A stretch of DNA of 64,000 nucleotides from Streptococcus massiliensis DSM 18628 (GCF_000380065.1 NZ_KB904365.1:1-64000), one strand, 5' to 3'; counted from the first letter of the stretch, positions 38,712-49,710 are shown. Notes: generated from the sequence alone by a model not told the origin. Made by a program: numbers and translations.

Positions 38712-40091
38712 TTATTTTTGTTGATGATTAAAAAAGATCGTAAATCGCATCCACTTTCCTTCTACCGCTTCAAAACGATAAGTGAGCCCGTGTTTTTCAA
38801 GAATTTGCTGCACGATGAAAAGCCCTAAACCTGTTCCGCCATCCTTACGATTACGGCTATAATCAGGACGATAGAAAGGTTGAAAGATACGTTCCACTTG
38901 CTGATCATTTAATAAACGTTCAGCTTGATTTTCAACAATTAATTGGTTTTTATTTAAGGAAAGACGAATTTCTCCACCTGCTATCGTATAATGAAAGGCA
39001 TTATCCAGCAGATTTTTCACTGCCTTGAGGAAATAGTCCCCATTTCCAAAAATAACAGCATCTTCTAAACTTGCATGAAAATGCAGATTTTTTGACTTTG
39101 CCATAATTTGATAGGTGTCCAGTTGTGGATCAAGCAAAGCTTTTACAGAAATCTCTTTCATCGGCAACTCCGCTTTCATCTCCAACTTAGAGACAGCTAA
39201 GATAGACTGAATGAGCTGGGTCTGCTCTTCTAGAATGGTTCGACAACGTTTAAGATAGAGATCGCGGTTTTTAAAATCACCGACATTATAAATCATACCA
39301 TCTATCATTCCTATCATGCCAGTAATCGGCGTTTTTAACTCGTGCGAGGTCATGCGTAGAAATTCAGCTTTTTCACGCTCACTTTCTGCCGCTTTTTCAG
39401 TTTCTAGCCGAAGTGCCTCCATGCTGGTTAAAAGGTCTGCATACAAGTAATTAATATCTTTAGCTAGATCAGCTATTTCATCATTTCCTTTGACATTACA
39501 AACTACATTCGGATCGAGAGTAGTCATCTTACGTGCCACCTTTGAAATAGACTGAATCCGCCGACTAGAATTGCGACTGTATACATAAGCTCCTAGACTA
39601 CCAAGTAGTAAAGACGAAAATAACAATAAAGGATAGAGCTGTAGTAATACATGTCGCGCATCTGAAATCGGCTGCAAAGAGTACTCTGCCCGTAAAATAA
39701 TTTTTTCCCCCTCTTTGGTTGTAATTTTTTTCGATAAACTTTTACTGCGATTATTTTCAGAAATAACTAAAGAGGGGGAAATATTAATCTGAAACTCTGT
39801 AGTATTTTCACTGATTTTCACTTTAGGATAAAGAACATTACCATCGCTCCCTGCCAAGCTAAAGATCAGCTGTGACCCTTTGGGATGATAACCGTCTAAT
39901 AACTTCTTCATATCTGAAAGTGATTTTCTATCCAACTGCTTTTGGACAGCTGTAAATTCATGACCCATCTCACGAACTTTTGACTGCTCATAGTAGATAG
40001 GCATGGCCACATATAAGGTAATCAAAAGACTTGTCACGACAAGAAAGATAAGCGATGCCGTCAATAAGAAGTTCTTTTTGACAATCTTCAT
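38712..40091 (-). CDS. Sensor histidine kinase
   Basis: 459 residues. TM1 about residues 9-30, an extracytoplasmic domain of ~115 residues, TM2 about 150-172, a HAMP region, then the H-box SHELKTPITGMIGMIDGM, N-box NLLDNAFHYT, and G-boxes GGTGLGLFIVQQILEKHGL. It overlaps the response regulator by 4 bp. Being last in the MacAB-like operon, it probably senses the antimicrobial or envelope stress that the exporter handles. Confidence 0.9.
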   Translation of the reverse strand: MKIVKKNFLLTASLIFLVVTSLLITLYVAMPIYYEQSKVREMGHEFTAVQKQLDRKSLSDMKKLLDGYHPKGSQLIFSLAGSDGNVLYPKVKISENTTEFQINISPSLVISENNRSKSLSKKITTKEGEKIILRAEYSLQPISDARHVLLQLYPLLLFSSLLLGSLGAYVYSRNSSRRIQSISKVARKMTTLDPNVVCNVKGNDEIADLAKDINYLYADLLTSMEALRLETEKAAESEREKAEFLRMTSHELKTPITGMIGMIDGMIYNVGDFKNRDLYLKRCRTILEEQTQLIQSILAVSKLEMKAELPMKEISVKALLDPQLDTYQIMAKSKNLHFHASLEDAVIFGNGDYFLKAVKNLLDNAFHYTIAGGEIRLSLNKNQLIVENQAERLLNDQQVERIFQPFYRPDYSRNRKDGGTGLGLFIVQQILEKHGLTYRFEAVEGKWMRFTIFFNHQQK

Positions 40092-40744
40092 GAAGATGCT
40101 CCTCCGAGCTGATAGCCCATACCGGTTACTGTTTTCAGTGGTAAACCGGGCATTTTTTTACGAAGATTCTTGACATGATTGTCTAAAACACGACTATCAA
40201 GCTCACTATAACCCCAAATGGTGTCCATGAGCTGCTCTCGCGTCACCAGATGTTCCTTGCGTTTTGCTAGAACTTCTAATACCTCATATTCTTTCTTAGT
40301 AAGATTGATCTTTTCTTTTTGCCAGTAAACCTCACAATCATTCAAATGAACTTGTAAATCTCCTAAAAGGACATTTTGACTGCTACTTGTTTGACGAAGA
40401 ATATTTTCAATCCGCTTAACTAAAATCAAAGGGGAGAAAGGTTTGGTCACATAATCGCTGATGAGATGATTAAAACTAACCAGCTGCGTATATTCATCAT
40501 CTAGTGCTGTTAGCATCATAATTGGCACCTGCGAAGTCTGGCGAATTTCCTTTAAAACATCCAAGCCTGACATAGAAGGGAGCATAATATCTAAGAGCAA
40601 CAAGTCAAAGTCTTCTGACTGAAAGGCTGACAAAGCATCTTGCCCATCAAAAACGGCATGAACTTGATAGCCTTTTTCTTTCAAAAACTCACAAATCACT
40701 TGGCTGATCATCTGATCATCTTCAACGACTAAAATTTTATACAT
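40088..40744 (-). CDS. OmpR-family response regulator
   Basis: 218 residues. Receiver domain with VVEDDQMI, phospho-acceptor in LLLLDIMLPSMSG, TALDDEY and the switch Lys in DYVTKPFSP. C-terminal winged helix: LTKKEYEVLEVLAKRKEHLV and DNHVKNLRKKMPG. It partners the kinase downstream and follows the permease gene by 16 bp. Confidence 0.92.
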   Translation of the reverse strand: MYKILVVEDDQMISQVICEFLKEKGYQVHAVFDGQDALSAFQSEDFDLLLLDIMLPSMSGLDVLKEIRQTSQVPIMMLTALDDEYTQLVSFNHLISDYVTKPFSPLILVKRIENILRQTSSSQNVLLGDLQVHLNDCEVYWQKEKINLTKKEYEVLEVLAKRKEHLVTREQLMDTIWGYSELDSRVLDNHVKNLRKKMPGLPLKTVTGMGYQLGGASS

Positions 40745-40760
40745 ATTTCCTCACATATTA

Positions 40761-41978
40761 TTATTCAAATCTCAAAGCCTCAATTGGGTGTAGTTTAGAA
40801 GCTTTCATGGCTGGTAATAAACCAAACACTACTCCTATTATACAACAAAATAGCAAACTGACAACCACTGAGAAGATAGAAAGGATATAAGGATATGCCA
40901 AAGAATGTGTAATAATGAAACCTGTCAAGATTCCTGCTAGTACGCCGATCACTCCGCCCATTAGAGTCAAAATGACTGCTTCTAACAAAAATTGCTGCAA
41001 AATAATATTGCGTCTAGCACCAAGTGCTTTCTTAATTCCGATTTCACGCGTCCGCTCGGTCACAGATACCAGCATAATATTCATGACACCAATTCCTCCG
41101 ACAAGGAGAGAAATGCTAGCGATACCAGCCAAGAGTACAAAATTCCCTTGGTTGAGGTTGTCGAGTTGACGTTCAAACTCACGAAGGTTCATAACCCCAA
41201 ACATAAAGTCTGAATCGGCTACTTGCTTATTGAGATAGTCACCCACACGTTTAGCAGCACCTTTCAAATCATCTGCACGCTCTGCTTGAACAGTAATATT
41301 TGGTGTGACATTAATTTCATCAATGATATGGTGCCATTGCCCCAAAGGGATATATGCTGTACTTTCATCACCCGATGTGAAACTATTTTTTTCTAGGGAT
41401 TCAAAGACACCGATAACTTTGAAAGGATTTCCTTTAATTTCGACATATTTTCCAATTCCATCACCATTTGGGAAGAGGAGCTGATATAGATTTTTTTGTA
41501 GATAGATAACCTGCTCTTGATTCTTAAAACTCTGTGCCGAAAAATCTTCGCCTTCGATAATTTGTAATTTTTTTACTTCAGTAAGATTAGAAGAAGTTGC
41601 AATAATCTTCCCAGAAGCTTTCTTTTGCAGATGATAGATTTTATTATCTATGTTATAAGAAAGAACAGCATTCTTGACTCCGGGTAATTTCTTAATTTCT
41701 GTAAGTGTTTCCTCTCCCATAAAAGGAATGTATGACGGTTTCTGAGGGCTGGCTTTTTCTGGCAGATCTGGATTGATGAGATTTTTCTTATTGTAGACCA
41801 CATTTATAGTGTTATTGGTCCCACCTATCAATTGGCGTTTGGTATTTTCAGTATTCCCTTCAATAATCGAAAAGATTGCAATAATGGCACCAATCCCTAT
41901 GATAATCCCTAACATAGTCAAAACAGAACGCATTTTATGCGCAAGAATGGAACGAACGGCTACAAGAATAGCTTCCAT
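40761..41978 (-). CDS. MacB-type ABC permease (FtsX domain)
   Basis: 405 residues, four helices: MRSVLTMLGIIIGIGAIIAIFS near the N-terminus, a ~230-residue periplasmic-type domain, then three helices with VGGIGVMNIMLVSVTERTREIGIKKALGARR. The single start/stop base overlap with the ATPase shows tight coupling. Similar streptococcal exporters (with a MacA-like protein) confer resistance to antimicrobial peptides and macrolides. Confidence 0.9.
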   Translation of the reverse strand: MEAILVAVRSILAHKMRSVLTMLGIIIGIGAIIAIFSIIEGNTENTKRQLIGGTNNTINVVYNKKNLINPDLPEKASPQKPSYIPFMGEETLTEIKKLPGVKNAVLSYNIDNKIYHLQKKASGKIIATSSNLTEVKKLQIIEGEDFSAQSFKNQEQVIYLQKNLYQLLFPNGDGIGKYVEIKGNPFKVIGVFESLEKNSFTSGDESTAYIPLGQWHHIIDEINVTPNITVQAERADDLKGAAKRVGDYLNKQVADSDFMFGVMNLREFERQLDNLNQGNFVLLAGIASISLLVGGIGVMNIMLVSVTERTREIGIKKALGARRNIILQQFLLEAVILTLMGGVIGVLAGILTGFIITHSLAYPYILSIFSVVVSLLFCCIIGVVFGLLPAMKASKLHPIEALRFE

Positions 41979-42649
41979 TAAGCACCTCCTTGTACCAAAT
42001 TACCATCACGTAAGATAACTGTTTGCTCACAAAGAGAAGCAACTTCTGGTTCGTGCGTAATGATAACGATAGTTTTTCCTGCTTGATGAAACTCACGAAA
42101 CAATTCCATGATTTGCAAGCTCGTTTTGGTATCAAGCGCCCCTGTTGGTTCATCACCGAGGATGAAACTTGGGTTTGTTACTAGAGCACGCGCAATAGCT
42201 ACCCGCTGTTTTTGCCCCCCAGATAACTCCATCGGTTTAAACTCGCTGCGATCCTCTAACCCGACCAAGCTTAACATTTCTAGGGCACGCTCACGCCGTT
42301 CCTTTTTACTGACTTTCATATAAGTCAAGGGCAATTCAACATTTTGGCAAGCCGTTAGCTTAGGCATAAGATTGAAATTTTGAAAAACAAAACCAATTTT
42401 TTGATTACGTAAATCAGCTAGCTGATTATCAGAAAAATGCGAAATATCTGTTCCTTCTATTTTGTAGCTTCCAGCAGTCGCTTGATCCAAACAACCGATA
42501 ATATTCATTAGAGTTGATTTTCCTGAACCAGAAGGTCCCATAATGGCAAGAAAATCTCCTTTTTTTACATGCAAATCAATGCCTTTTAAAATAGGGATTT
42601 CCTGTTGGCCTTGCTGGTAGGACTTGTGGATGTCCTTAAGCTTTAACAT
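41978..42649 (-). CDS. MacB-type ABC transporter ATPase
   Basis: 223 residues from the ATG at 42649, which has GGAGG 9 bp upstream; a TTG at 42658 abuts the ribosome site and is rejected. Walker [12 protein letters not shown], signature [15 protein letters not shown], Walker [12 protein letters not shown], switch ITHEPEVA. It overlaps the 3' end of the MacA-like gene by 14 bp. Confidence 0.92.
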   Translation of the reverse strand: MLKLKDIHKSYQQGQQEIPILKGIDLHVKKGDFLAIMGPSGSGKSTLMNIIGCLDQATAGSYKIEGTDISHFSDNQLADLRNQKIGFVFQNFNLMPKLTACQNVELPLTYMKVSKKERRERALEMLSLVGLEDRSEFKPMELSGGQKQRVAIARALVTNPSFILGDEPTGALDTKTSLQIMELFREFHQAGKTIVIITHEPEVASLCEQTVILRDGNLVQGGA

Positions 42650-43919
42650 CTTGACCAACCTCCATTCCTTCTTTGAGGCCTTCTGTTGGAAGTGAAATCT
42701 TATCTTTCATGGTCAAACCTTCTGTAATTTCAACTGTAGACTTATTGATTTCTTTGGTTTTAACCTCTTGTTGGTGAATTTTATTATCTTTGATTTTCCA
42801 AACGTAGGTTTTGCCATTTTTAGTGAAAGTATAAGATTTAGGAAATTGAATTTTTCCTGCCTCGGGCGCAGATTCTAACACATTTACATAAGTATGAGAA
42901 CCGATTAATGGCATATTATCAGCCTTGTCTAACTCAATTTTATACGGGAATTTTGACTGATTGGGATTTTCTTCTTGCTGTTTACCATTTCCGCCGCCAC
43001 TACCACTCTTACTGTCCGATGTGAGGTTTCCCACTTGGGTAACTGTTCCTGTCCATCTTTTCTTAGGATCTTTACGATCAACAACTTCCACTTTCTGTCC
43101 AGGGGTTAGTTTTTCACGGTCAAATTCGCTAATATTTCCTTTAACAAAGGTTTTAGATTTGTCCAAAATTTCGATGAAAGTTTCCTCATCTTTTTTGGCT
43201 CTGGATTGATTAGGTAGATCTGCATTGAGCGAGGTAATGGTACCCGCTGTATCGGCCGTTACCGTATCATACTTCGTTTTTTCTTCCTCTGTTTGAGCTG
43301 TGTTCTGTGCTTTTTGAGATTCGATTTGAGCGTTTGTCACCTCATTATCGCTTGACTTGGCATCAATCAAACTTTGCGATAAAGCATCCTCAGCAGATTT
43401 GATTTGTTCTAATAAACTTTCATCTTGAGATTTATTGTACTTATCTTTTAAAGCATTTAATTCTGCCAATTTCCGATTGTAAGTTGCCCATTTTAAAGCG
43501 GCAGTATTTTGTGCAGCACCCACTGCATTGGCTTTGGCAGCAGCGTCATACTGCGCACTTTGTGCCACCAATTCTTGCGAAGTTGAATAACGGAAAAGTG
43601 GTTGTCCTGCTGTGACTGTATCTCCATTTTTAACAAGAACCTCTTTAACTTCACCTTTACTCGTATCGATTTTAATTTTACTACTATTGTTTGCAGCGAC
43701 CTCACCAGCTAAAACAAGCTTAGTCTTTTTTCCTTTATCAATAGCTTCTTGCACGGTAAGAGCTTGAAGTTTTTGTGTTGGAGTGCTAGCATTTTGCCCG
43801 AACATCGGTCCTGCTAAGAAATAGCCTCCTAGGCACAAACAGGTCAGTGCTCCTGCTGATACAAGAATTATTTTTCGTCGATTCGTTTGTTTTTTTTCAT
43901 TTTTAGGCATAGTTTTCAT
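42636..43919 (-). CDS. MacA/YknX-like efflux adaptor protein
   Basis: About 427 residues from the ATG at 43919 (a TTG lies 9 bp upstream and another ATG at 43910; no start has a strong ribosome site). N-terminal membrane anchor RRKIILVSAGALTCLCLGG, a lipoyl/barrel-sandwich domain (KGEVKEVLVKNGDTVTAGQPLFRY), a long coiled coil rich in Ala, Gln and Lys (about 130-215), and beta-barrel plus membrane-proximal domains (FDREKLTPGQKVEVVD). It links the MacB exporter to the outside. Confidence 0.88.
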   Translation of the reverse strand: MKTMPKNEKKQTNRRKIILVSAGALTCLCLGGYFLAGPMFGQNASTPTQKLQALTVQEAIDKGKKTKLVLAGEVAANNSSKIKIDTSKGEVKEVLVKNGDTVTAGQPLFRYSTSQELVAQSAQYDAAAKANAVGAAQNTAALKWATYNRKLAELNALKDKYNKSQDESLLEQIKSAEDALSQSLIDAKSSDNEVTNAQIESQKAQNTAQTEEEKTKYDTVTADTAGTITSLNADLPNQSRAKKDEETFIEILDKSKTFVKGNISEFDREKLTPGQKVEVVDRKDPKKRWTGTVTQVGNLTSDSKSGSGGGNGKQQEENPNQSKFPYKIELDKADNMPLIGSHTYVNVLESAPEAGKIQFPKSYTFTKNGKTYVWKIKDNKIHQQEVKTKEINKSTVEITEGLTMKDKISLPTEGLKEGMEVGQDVKA

Positions 43920-43934
43920 CCATTCCAATTTTCA

Positions 43935-44198
43935 TTAATTGTTATTTGAATTATCAGCGTTTTCTGCTTCTTCTTCTACATCTTTTGGAACTTGAACTAC
44001 CGCACCATCAGACATAGTATATTCAGTGATTTCCTTACCGTCCACAACCTTAGTCTTTTGATCAACTGCATCTTTCTTAAGACTTACTTGTTTTTTATTT
44101 TGTGATTTATTATCTGTCTGTTTTTGTCCGCATGCTCCTAGGAAGATAGAAGCTGCAAGCAACAAAGCAGCTGTTGCAGTCATTTTTTTGCTGTTCAT
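43935..44198 (-). CDS. Small lipoprotein at the head of the MacAB operon
   Basis: 87 residues. Signal peptide with lipobox LGAC-G (ALLLAASIFLGACGQKQ), so the mature protein starts at Cys 23. The mature part is ~65 residues, highly charged and hydrophilic, ending in an Asn/acidic tail. No known domain. It is 15 bp before the MacA-like gene and probably co-expressed; it may assist substrate capture or signalling to the kinase. Confidence 0.75.
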   Translation of the reverse strand: MNSKKMTATAALLLAASIFLGACGQKQTDNKSQNKKQVSLKKDAVDQKTKVVDGKEITEYTMSDGAVVQVPKDVEEEAENADNSNNN

Positions 44199-44366
44199 AT
44201 TAGTACCCCTTTTCTAAATTGATAAGAGCTCTTTCAGATTTGTAAGCGCCCTTTTTATTGAACAAATCTATTCTACCAAAGCCATCTATTCTTCCTCTCA
44301 ACCTCATCTACTTTTTATCTGTTTTTTTAATTTTATTTTGAAAGTGGTTTCTTTGCTGCTTTGTGT

Positions 44367-44372
44367 TATAAT
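44367..44372 (+). promoter_or_regulatory. Extended -10 of the lactonase gene
   Basis: TGTTATAAT (TG-T-TATAAT) lies 36 bp before the start codon, in the divergent region with the lipoprotein gene. No clear -35. Confidence 0.5.
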
Positions 44373-44407
44373 AAACTTATCTATTATCACATTAGTAAGA
44401 GGAGAGA

Positions 44408-45427
44408 ATGATGACACAAATTGTTTATTTTGGAACTTACACACGTCGTTTATCCGAAGGAATCTATAAAGCAAACTTTGATAACGTAAGTGGAAAATTA
44501 AGTAACCTCACACTCTTTGCACAAGAGCCTAGTCCTACCTACCTTGCATTTGATGAGGTCAATCACCTCTATACAGTTGGTGCAGAAAATAACTTGGGAG
44601 GAATTGCGGCTTATGGTGCTGACGGACAGCTACTGAATCACGTCGTTGAAGAAGGTGCTCCGCTTTGTTATGTGGCTGTTGATGAAAAACGAGGATTAGT
44701 TTATGGTGCCAACTACCATAAAGGACAAGTTTTGGTCTACAAACGGCAAGCTGATGGTCGTTTGGTATTAGCTGACAGCGACACTCACACAGGTTCTGGC
44801 CCACACGAAAATCAAATCTCCGCTCACGTTCACTATACTAACTTAACGCCTGACCAATACTTGGTTGCCTGTGATTTAGGAACAGACCAAGTAACAACCT
44901 ATGATGTAGATGAAAATGGTAAATTAACACAAGTAGACTCTTATCAAAGTACTGCTGGTGCGGGACCACGTCATATCGTTTTTCACCATTATCAAAAGAT
45001 TGCTTACCTTATCTGCGAACTTAATTCTACGATTGAAGTCTTAATTTACGATGGTGTTGGCCACTTTGAACGCATGCAAACTGTCTCTACTTTGCCAGAA
45101 GGTTATAAAGATTTTAATGGTACCGCCGCTATTCGCCTGTCTACGGACGGCAAGTTTCTCTACGCTTCTAACCGTGGACATGACTCCATTGCTGTTTACA
45201 AAGTGTTGGGCGATGCTAGTTTGGAACTACTAGAAATCGTCCCTACCAATGGAAAAAATCCACGTGATTTTGATTTGACACCAGATCAAAATCATCTCAT
45301 TGCTGTGCATCAAGATTCCGACAATGCTACTGTTTTTAAACGAAATAATGAAACGGGTCGTTTGACTGAACTTTCCCATGACTTTGTCGTTCCAGAAGGC
45401 GTGTGTGTGGCGTTTCCTAAAAAATAA
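44408..45427 (+). CDS. Lactonase-family seven-bladed beta-propeller (6-phosphogluconolactonase type)
   Basis: 339 residues (ATG 44408; the ATG at 44411 is equally placed behind GAGGAGAG). Repeating beta-propeller blades with the family motifs YFGTYTRRLSEGIY, PTYLAFDEVNHLYTV, GSGPHENQISAHVHY (metal-site residues), GAGPRHIVFHH and LYASNRGHDSIAVY. It hydrolyses 6-phosphogluconolactone in the Pgl/YkgB family, although some relatives act on other lactones. Monocistronic, followed by a terminator. Confidence 0.87.
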   Translation: MMTQIVYFGTYTRRLSEGIYKANFDNVSGKLSNLTLFAQEPSPTYLAFDEVNHLYTVGAENNLGGIAAYGADGQLLNHVVEEGAPLCYVAVDEKRGLVYGANYHKGQVLVYKRQADGRLVLADSDTHTGSGPHENQISAHVHYTNLTPDQYLVACDLGTDQVTTYDVDENGKLTQVDSYQSTAGAGPRHIVFHHYQKIAYLICELNSTIEVLIYDGVGHFERMQTVSTLPEGYKDFNGTAAIRLSTDGKFLYASNRGHDSIAVYKVLGDASLELLEIVPTNGKNPRDFDLTPDQNHLIAVHQDSDNATVFKRNNETGRLTELSHDFVVPEGVCVAFPKK

Positions 45428-45523
45428 TGACTGATCTTTCATGTTTGAGCTGATAAGCTGTTTATCAAAATTTAAACTTGCTGAATTGACAAGAAAATGT
45501 GAATTATAAAGCTTTGGAATTAC

Positions 45524-45549
45524 AAAAAGAGCTATGTAGCTCTTTTTTA
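45524..45549. terminator. Bidirectional terminator between the lactonase and thiI
   Basis: AAAAAGAGCT-ATGT-AGCTCTTTTTT, a perfect stem with A/T flanks, between convergent genes. Confidence 0.75.
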
Positions 45550-45564
45550 TTATTGCTTTTGTTT

Positions 45565-46779
45565 TTAGAGTAATTCTTCTATCAGCTCGTCAACTCTATC
45601 ATTCTCTACTTGAGGGGTGATTTCTGTCACCTGAATGCCTGCAACGGCGCGGTCCACCAAACCGTCAATATCCAGTCGTTTCTCGTACTGCTCGACGTTT
45701 TTTATCTTAGGATTGGTCTTGGGACGGTCTGGCGCAAAAATAGTGCAGCAATCCTCAAAAGGCTGAATGGACAGCTCGAAGGTGTCAATTTTCTCAGCGA
45801 TATCAATGATTTCCAGCTTATCCATAGTGACGACCGGACGGATGACTGGTGTCGTGGTCACGGCATTGATTGCCTGCATGCTCTCCAAGGTCTGACTGGC
45901 AACCTGCCCCAGACTCTCTCCGTTGACGATAACCAACCCACCGCGCTCCTCACGAATGCGATCGGTAATCCGCATCATAAAGCGGCGAGTCAAGGTCATC
46001 AGATAGGCTTCTGGCGTTTTATTTTTGATCTCCTCTTGAATTTCGGTAAAAGGTACTTCAATGAACTGGATATTGCCCCCAAACTTGGTCAATTTCCGTG
46101 CCAAATCTTGGGCTTTTTTCAAGGCACCTGGGCTGGTGTAAGGCGGGCTGGCAAAATGCACGGCTTCAATATCCACACCACGCTTAAGCGCCAAATAGCC
46201 CGCAACAGGCGAATCAATCCCGCCAGACAGCATAAGCATGCCCTTGCCAGAAGTCCCGACAGGAAGCCCACCAGCTCCCCGAATGGTTTCGTAGGACAGA
46301 TAAGCTGCTTCCTCGCGAATTTCCACGCGCAGCTCTATATCGGGCGCCTTCATTTTGACTTGGGCGTAAGCAATCGCCTCAAAAACAGCATTGCCAAGCC
46401 TTTGATTAAGCTCGCGACTGTCCAGCTCAAAACTGTGGTCGCTCCGCCGGCTGGAAATCTTGAAAGTCATGCCTTCCTTGTAAACCTCGCGCATGAGCTC
46501 CTGCACAGCCGCAACCAAGGCTGGAGTGGATTTTTCGATTTTATAAGACGGAGAAAAATTTTGAATACCGAAAACCTGCTTGAGCGATTCTGCTACTGGC
46601 TTGTAGTCCGCCCCGTGAAGATAGACATGAGCACGGTCGCGGTCTGCCCGCACCTGCACCTGCGGATAAACGGACAGGACATCTTCTATATTGCGCTTGA
46701 GTTTATTGATGAAGCGCATGCGATTTTTCCCTTTGGTCGAAAGCTCGCCATAGCGAATCATAATTTCTGAATATTGCAT
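45565..46779 (-). CDS. thiI: tRNA 4-thiouridine synthase / thiamine sulfurtransferase
   Basis: 404 residues: N-terminal ferredoxin-like and THUMP domains ([31 protein letters not shown]) followed by the PP-loop ([20 protein letters not shown]). The rhodanese domain of E. coli ThiI is absent, as in other Gram-positives, so sulfur is probably passed straight from the desulfurase encoded 5 bp upstream. An opposite-strand frame of similar length is a shadow. Confidence 0.95.
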   Translation of the reverse strand: MQYSEIMIRYGELSTKGKNRMRFINKLKRNIEDVLSVYPQVQVRADRDRAHVYLHGADYKPVAESLKQVFGIQNFSPSYKIEKSTPALVAAVQELMREVYKEGMTFKISSRRSDHSFELDSRELNQRLGNAVFEAIAYAQVKMKAPDIELRVEIREEAAYLSYETIRGAGGLPVGTSGKGMLMLSGGIDSPVAGYLALKRGVDIEAVHFASPPYTSPGALKKAQDLARKLTKFGGNIQFIEVPFTEIQEEIKNKTPEAYLMTLTRRFMMRITDRIREERGGLVIVNGESLGQVASQTLESMQAINAVTTTPVIRPVVTMDKLEIIDIAEKIDTFELSIQPFEDCCTIFAPDRPKTNPKIKNVEQYEKRLDIDGLVDRAVAGIQVTEITPQVENDRVDELIEELL

Positions 46780-46784
46780 TGATT

Positions 46785-47927
46785 TTACCTTACTTTTTTT
46801 GTTTGTTGATAAATGATTTTAAAAGTTGTGAGAAATTGCTCGACTTGGCTCATATCATTTTCCAAGTCCAGACTGACACGTACCGCTGTCGTAGCGACTT
46901 TGGGCGGCACGCCCATAGCAATCAAAGTTCCCGCAGGCTTTCCTGCCTTGGACGAGCAAGCACTGGTCGTTGAAATGTAAATCTCGTAATTTTCAAAAGC
47001 ATGCACCAGCACCTCGCCACGCACACCCTTGATGCCAAAGGTCAAGACATGAGGCGCGAAATTTTCCTGCCCAGAAAAAATGGTCACATCGGGATAGGTC
47101 CGCAATTCCTCAAGGATAATCCGCTTCATCTGAGCGGTCTTGGCCACAAAGGCGTCTAGATTTTCCATGGACATGCGCAGCGCTTTTGCCGTAGCTGCGA
47201 TAGCAGGCAGGTTTTCCGTTGTGGAGCGTTTGTTGTCCTCTTGCCCGCCCCCTGTCAAAAGCGGCATGATTTTCTTGCCAGACTTGATGTAAACAAAACC
47301 GACACCACGCACACCGTGAAATTTGTGACCGGAAAAGCTAGCAAAATCCACACGCTCAGTCAGGTAATCTACCGTCGGAATTTTTGCCGCAGCCTGCACC
47401 GCGTCTACATGAAAAGAGACAGTCGGCTTGTCTGCTAGCAAGTCAGAAATCGCTGGAATGGGCTGAATAGAGCCGACTTCGTTGTTGACAGCCATGACTG
47501 ACACCAAAATGGTATCTGTCCGAATGAGCTCTTCTAGCCGCTTAACATCGACAAAACCTTGGGCGTCAACTGGCGCAAAATCTACTTCAAAACCTTGCTG
47601 GATCAGCCAAACTGCCGATTCCTTGACCGCTGGATGCTCAATGTCAGATACAATGATATGCTTGCCGTAGCGGGCTTTTTCAAAAGCCACGCCCTTTAGC
47701 ACCCAGTTGTCTCCTTCAGTTCCGCCAGATGTGAAAAAAATCTCCTGCGCTGTTTTGCCTAAAAGCTCTGCAATTTGCTTGCGGGAAGCGTCTAAAAGCC
47801 GCGTTGCTTGGGCACCTAGATTGTGCAGACTAGAGGGATTGCCCCAGATTTTACTAGCCACTTCTGTATAGGTCGCAAGAGCCTCTGGATATGGACGCGT
47901 CGTTGCCGAATTGTCTAAATAAATCAT
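46785..47927 (-). CDS. Cysteine desulfurase (NifS/IscS family, ThiI partner)
   Basis: 380 residues, PLP enzyme. [27 protein letters not shown], the PLP Lys in [15 protein letters not shown], and the sulfur-accepting Cys in [15 protein letters not shown]. It is placed directly before thiI, the pairing of the dedicated tRNA-thiolation desulfurase (NifZ in Bacillus). It gives ThiI its persulfide sulfur. Confidence 0.93.
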   Translation of the reverse strand: MIYLDNSATTRPYPEALATYTEVASKIWGNPSSLHNLGAQATRLLDASRKQIAELLGKTAQEIFFTSGGTEGDNWVLKGVAFEKARYGKHIIVSDIEHPAVKESAVWLIQQGFEVDFAPVDAQGFVDVKRLEELIRTDTILVSVMAVNNEVGSIQPIPAISDLLADKPTVSFHVDAVQAAAKIPTVDYLTERVDFASFSGHKFHGVRGVGFVYIKSGKKIMPLLTGGGQEDNKRSTTENLPAIAATAKALRMSMENLDAFVAKTAQMKRIILEELRTYPDVTIFSGQENFAPHVLTFGIKGVRGEVLVHAFENYEIYISTTSACSSKAGKPAGTLIAMGVPPKVATTAVRVSLDLENDMSQVEQFLTTFKIIYQQTKKVR

Positions 47928-47978
47928 ATTTTTTCCTCTTATCGTGTATTACATTCAGTTTATTTTACCATAAAATAA

Positions 47979-48150
47979 GAGGCTGGGACAATAATTTTCA
48001 GCCTCTAAAACTGCTTCGGATTATCTGCAAAACGCGGTAGCCTCTTGGCTTCTACGTTCGTCTTTACAGACTCCGTACAAGCCTAATAGGCATCGCGGGG
48101 GTGGGACGATGAACTATTCCTTTAAAGGAATGAGTTCTGTCCCACTCCCT
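47979..48150 (+). repeat. Dispersed intergenic repeat, full copy 2 (~172 bp)
   Basis: Same length and ends as copy 1 (GAGGCTGGGACAATAATTTT ... GTTCTGTCCCACTCCCT), with scattered base changes. It lies in the 238-bp gap between the desulfurase gene start and the prfC 3' end. Confidence 0.85.
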
Positions 48151-48165
48151 TCTGTGATTTAGATT

Positions 48166-49710
48166 TTACATCTTCTCTTCTAGCGCGATGTCTGGGTATT
48201 TGTCGGCAAACCAACGCAGGGCGAAGTCATTTTCAAAGAGAAAGACAGGGTGGTCAAAGCGATCTTTTGCAAGGATATTGCGGCTTGAAGACATGCGCTC
48301 ATCCAGGTCATCTGGCGAAATCCAGCGCACGGTCTTCTTGCCCATAGGCGTCATGACCACTTCAGCATTGTATTCATTTTCCATGCGGTGCTTGAAAACC
48401 TCAAACTGGAGCTGCCCGACCGCCCCCAGCATGTATTCACCCGTCTGGTAGTTGGTATAGAGCTGAATGGCTCCCTCCTGCACCAGCTGCTCAATTCCCT
48501 TGTGGAAGGATTTTTGCTTCATGACATTTTTAGCGGCGACTTTCATGAAAATTTCTGGTGTAAAGGTCGGCAAGGGCTCAAACTCAAATTTATTTTTGCC
48601 GACAGTGAGCGTGTCTCCGACCTGATAAGTCCCTGTGTCGTAAACGCCGATAATGTCGCCAGCCACAGCATTGGTGACATTTTCACGACTTTCTGCCATG
48701 AACTGGGTGACATTGGATAATTTCGCTCCTTTGCCAGTCCGCGGTAGATTGACTGCCATACCGCGTTCAAATTTTCCCGAAACAATACGGACAAAGGCAA
48801 TACGGTCGCGGTGGCGCGGATCCATATTGGCTTGGATTTTAAAGACAAAACCTGAAAAATCAGGCGCCAAGGGCTCTATAAGTTCTCCTGCTGTCGTCTG
48901 ATGTCCGTGCGGCTCTGGCGCAAACTTGAGGAAGGTCTCAAGGAAGGTCTGCACACCAAAATTGGTCAAGGCAGAGCCGAAGAAAACCGGGGTCAATTTT
49001 CCGTCCAGAATGGCTTCTTCCGAAAACTCATTGCCCGCTTCTTGCAACAGCTCGATATCCTCTTTCACTTGCTCATAGAAAGGGTTGCTGGCAAAAATCT
49101 GATTGCCCGCATCTAGGCTAGCGAAACGCTCCTCGCCCTTGTAAAGCTCTAGGCGCTCATGATAGAGGTCGTAGAGCCCCTCAAAGCTCTTACCCATACC
49201 GATTGGCCAATTCATGGGATAGCTGGCAATCCCCAGCACATCTTCCAGCTCTTCCAACAAATCCAACGGCTCGCGCCCGTCGCGGTCCAGCTTGTTGATA
49301 AAGGTAAAAACGGGGATATGGCGGTGCTTGACAACCTCAAAAAGCTTTTTGGTCTGTGCCTCAATCCCCTTGGCAGAGTCAATCACCATGACCGCTGCAT
49401 CAACCGCCATTAGCGTTCGATAGGTGTCCTCAGAGAAGTCCTCGTGCCCCGGCGTATCAAGGATATTGACTCGCTTGCCCTCATAGTCAAACTGCATAAC
49501 AGACGAAGTCACCGAAATCCCCCGCTGCTTTTCAATGTCCATCCAGTCGGACTTAGCAAAATTACCTGTTTTCTTGCCTTTGACCGTACCAGCCTCACGA
49601 ATCTCGCCCCCAAAATAGAGCAACTGCTCAGTAATGGTCGTTTTCCCTGCGTCCGGGTGGGAGATAATGGCAAAAGTTCGGCGTTTTTTAATTTCTTCCT
49701 GTAAAGTCAT
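48166..49710 (-). CDS. prfC: Peptide chain release factor 3
   Basis: 514 residues from the ATG at 49710; the 15 extra upstream codons are not conserved in the family. Translational GTPase that recycles RF1/RF2. G1 [15 protein letters not shown], switch [17 protein letters not shown]4 [15 protein letters not shown]3-type domain II ([20 protein letters not shown]) and C-terminal [13 protein letters not shown]. Monocistronic. Confidence 0.96.
   Translation of the reverse strand: MTLQEEIKKRRTFAIISHPDAGKTTITEQLLYFGGEIREAGTVKGKKTGNFAKSDWMDIEKQRGISVTSSVMQFDYEGKRVNILDTPGHEDFSEDTYRTLMAVDAAVMVIDSAKGIEAQTKKLFEVVKHRHIPVFTFINKLDRDGREPLDLLEELEDVLGIASYPMNWPIGMGKSFEGLYDLYHERLELYKGEERFASLDAGNQIFASNPFYEQVKEDIELLQEAGNEFSEEAILDGKLTPVFFGSALTNFGVQTFLETFLKFAPEPHGHQTTAGELIEPLAPDFSGFVFKIQANMDPRHRDRIAFVRIVSGKFERGMAVNLPRTGKGAKLSNVTQFMAESRENVTNAVAGDIIGVYDTGTYQVGDTLTVGKNKFEFEPLPTFTPEIFMKVAAKNVMKQKSFHKGIEQLVQEGAIQLYTNYQTGEYMLGAVGQLQFEVFKHRMENEYNAEVVMTPMGKKTVRWISPDDLDERMSSSRNILAKDRFDHPVFLFENDFALRWFADKYPDIALEEKM

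Noticed and set aside
45610-46770. 386-codon open frame opposite thiI
   Set aside because: Mirror of the thiI coding frame; composition-driven, no family match.
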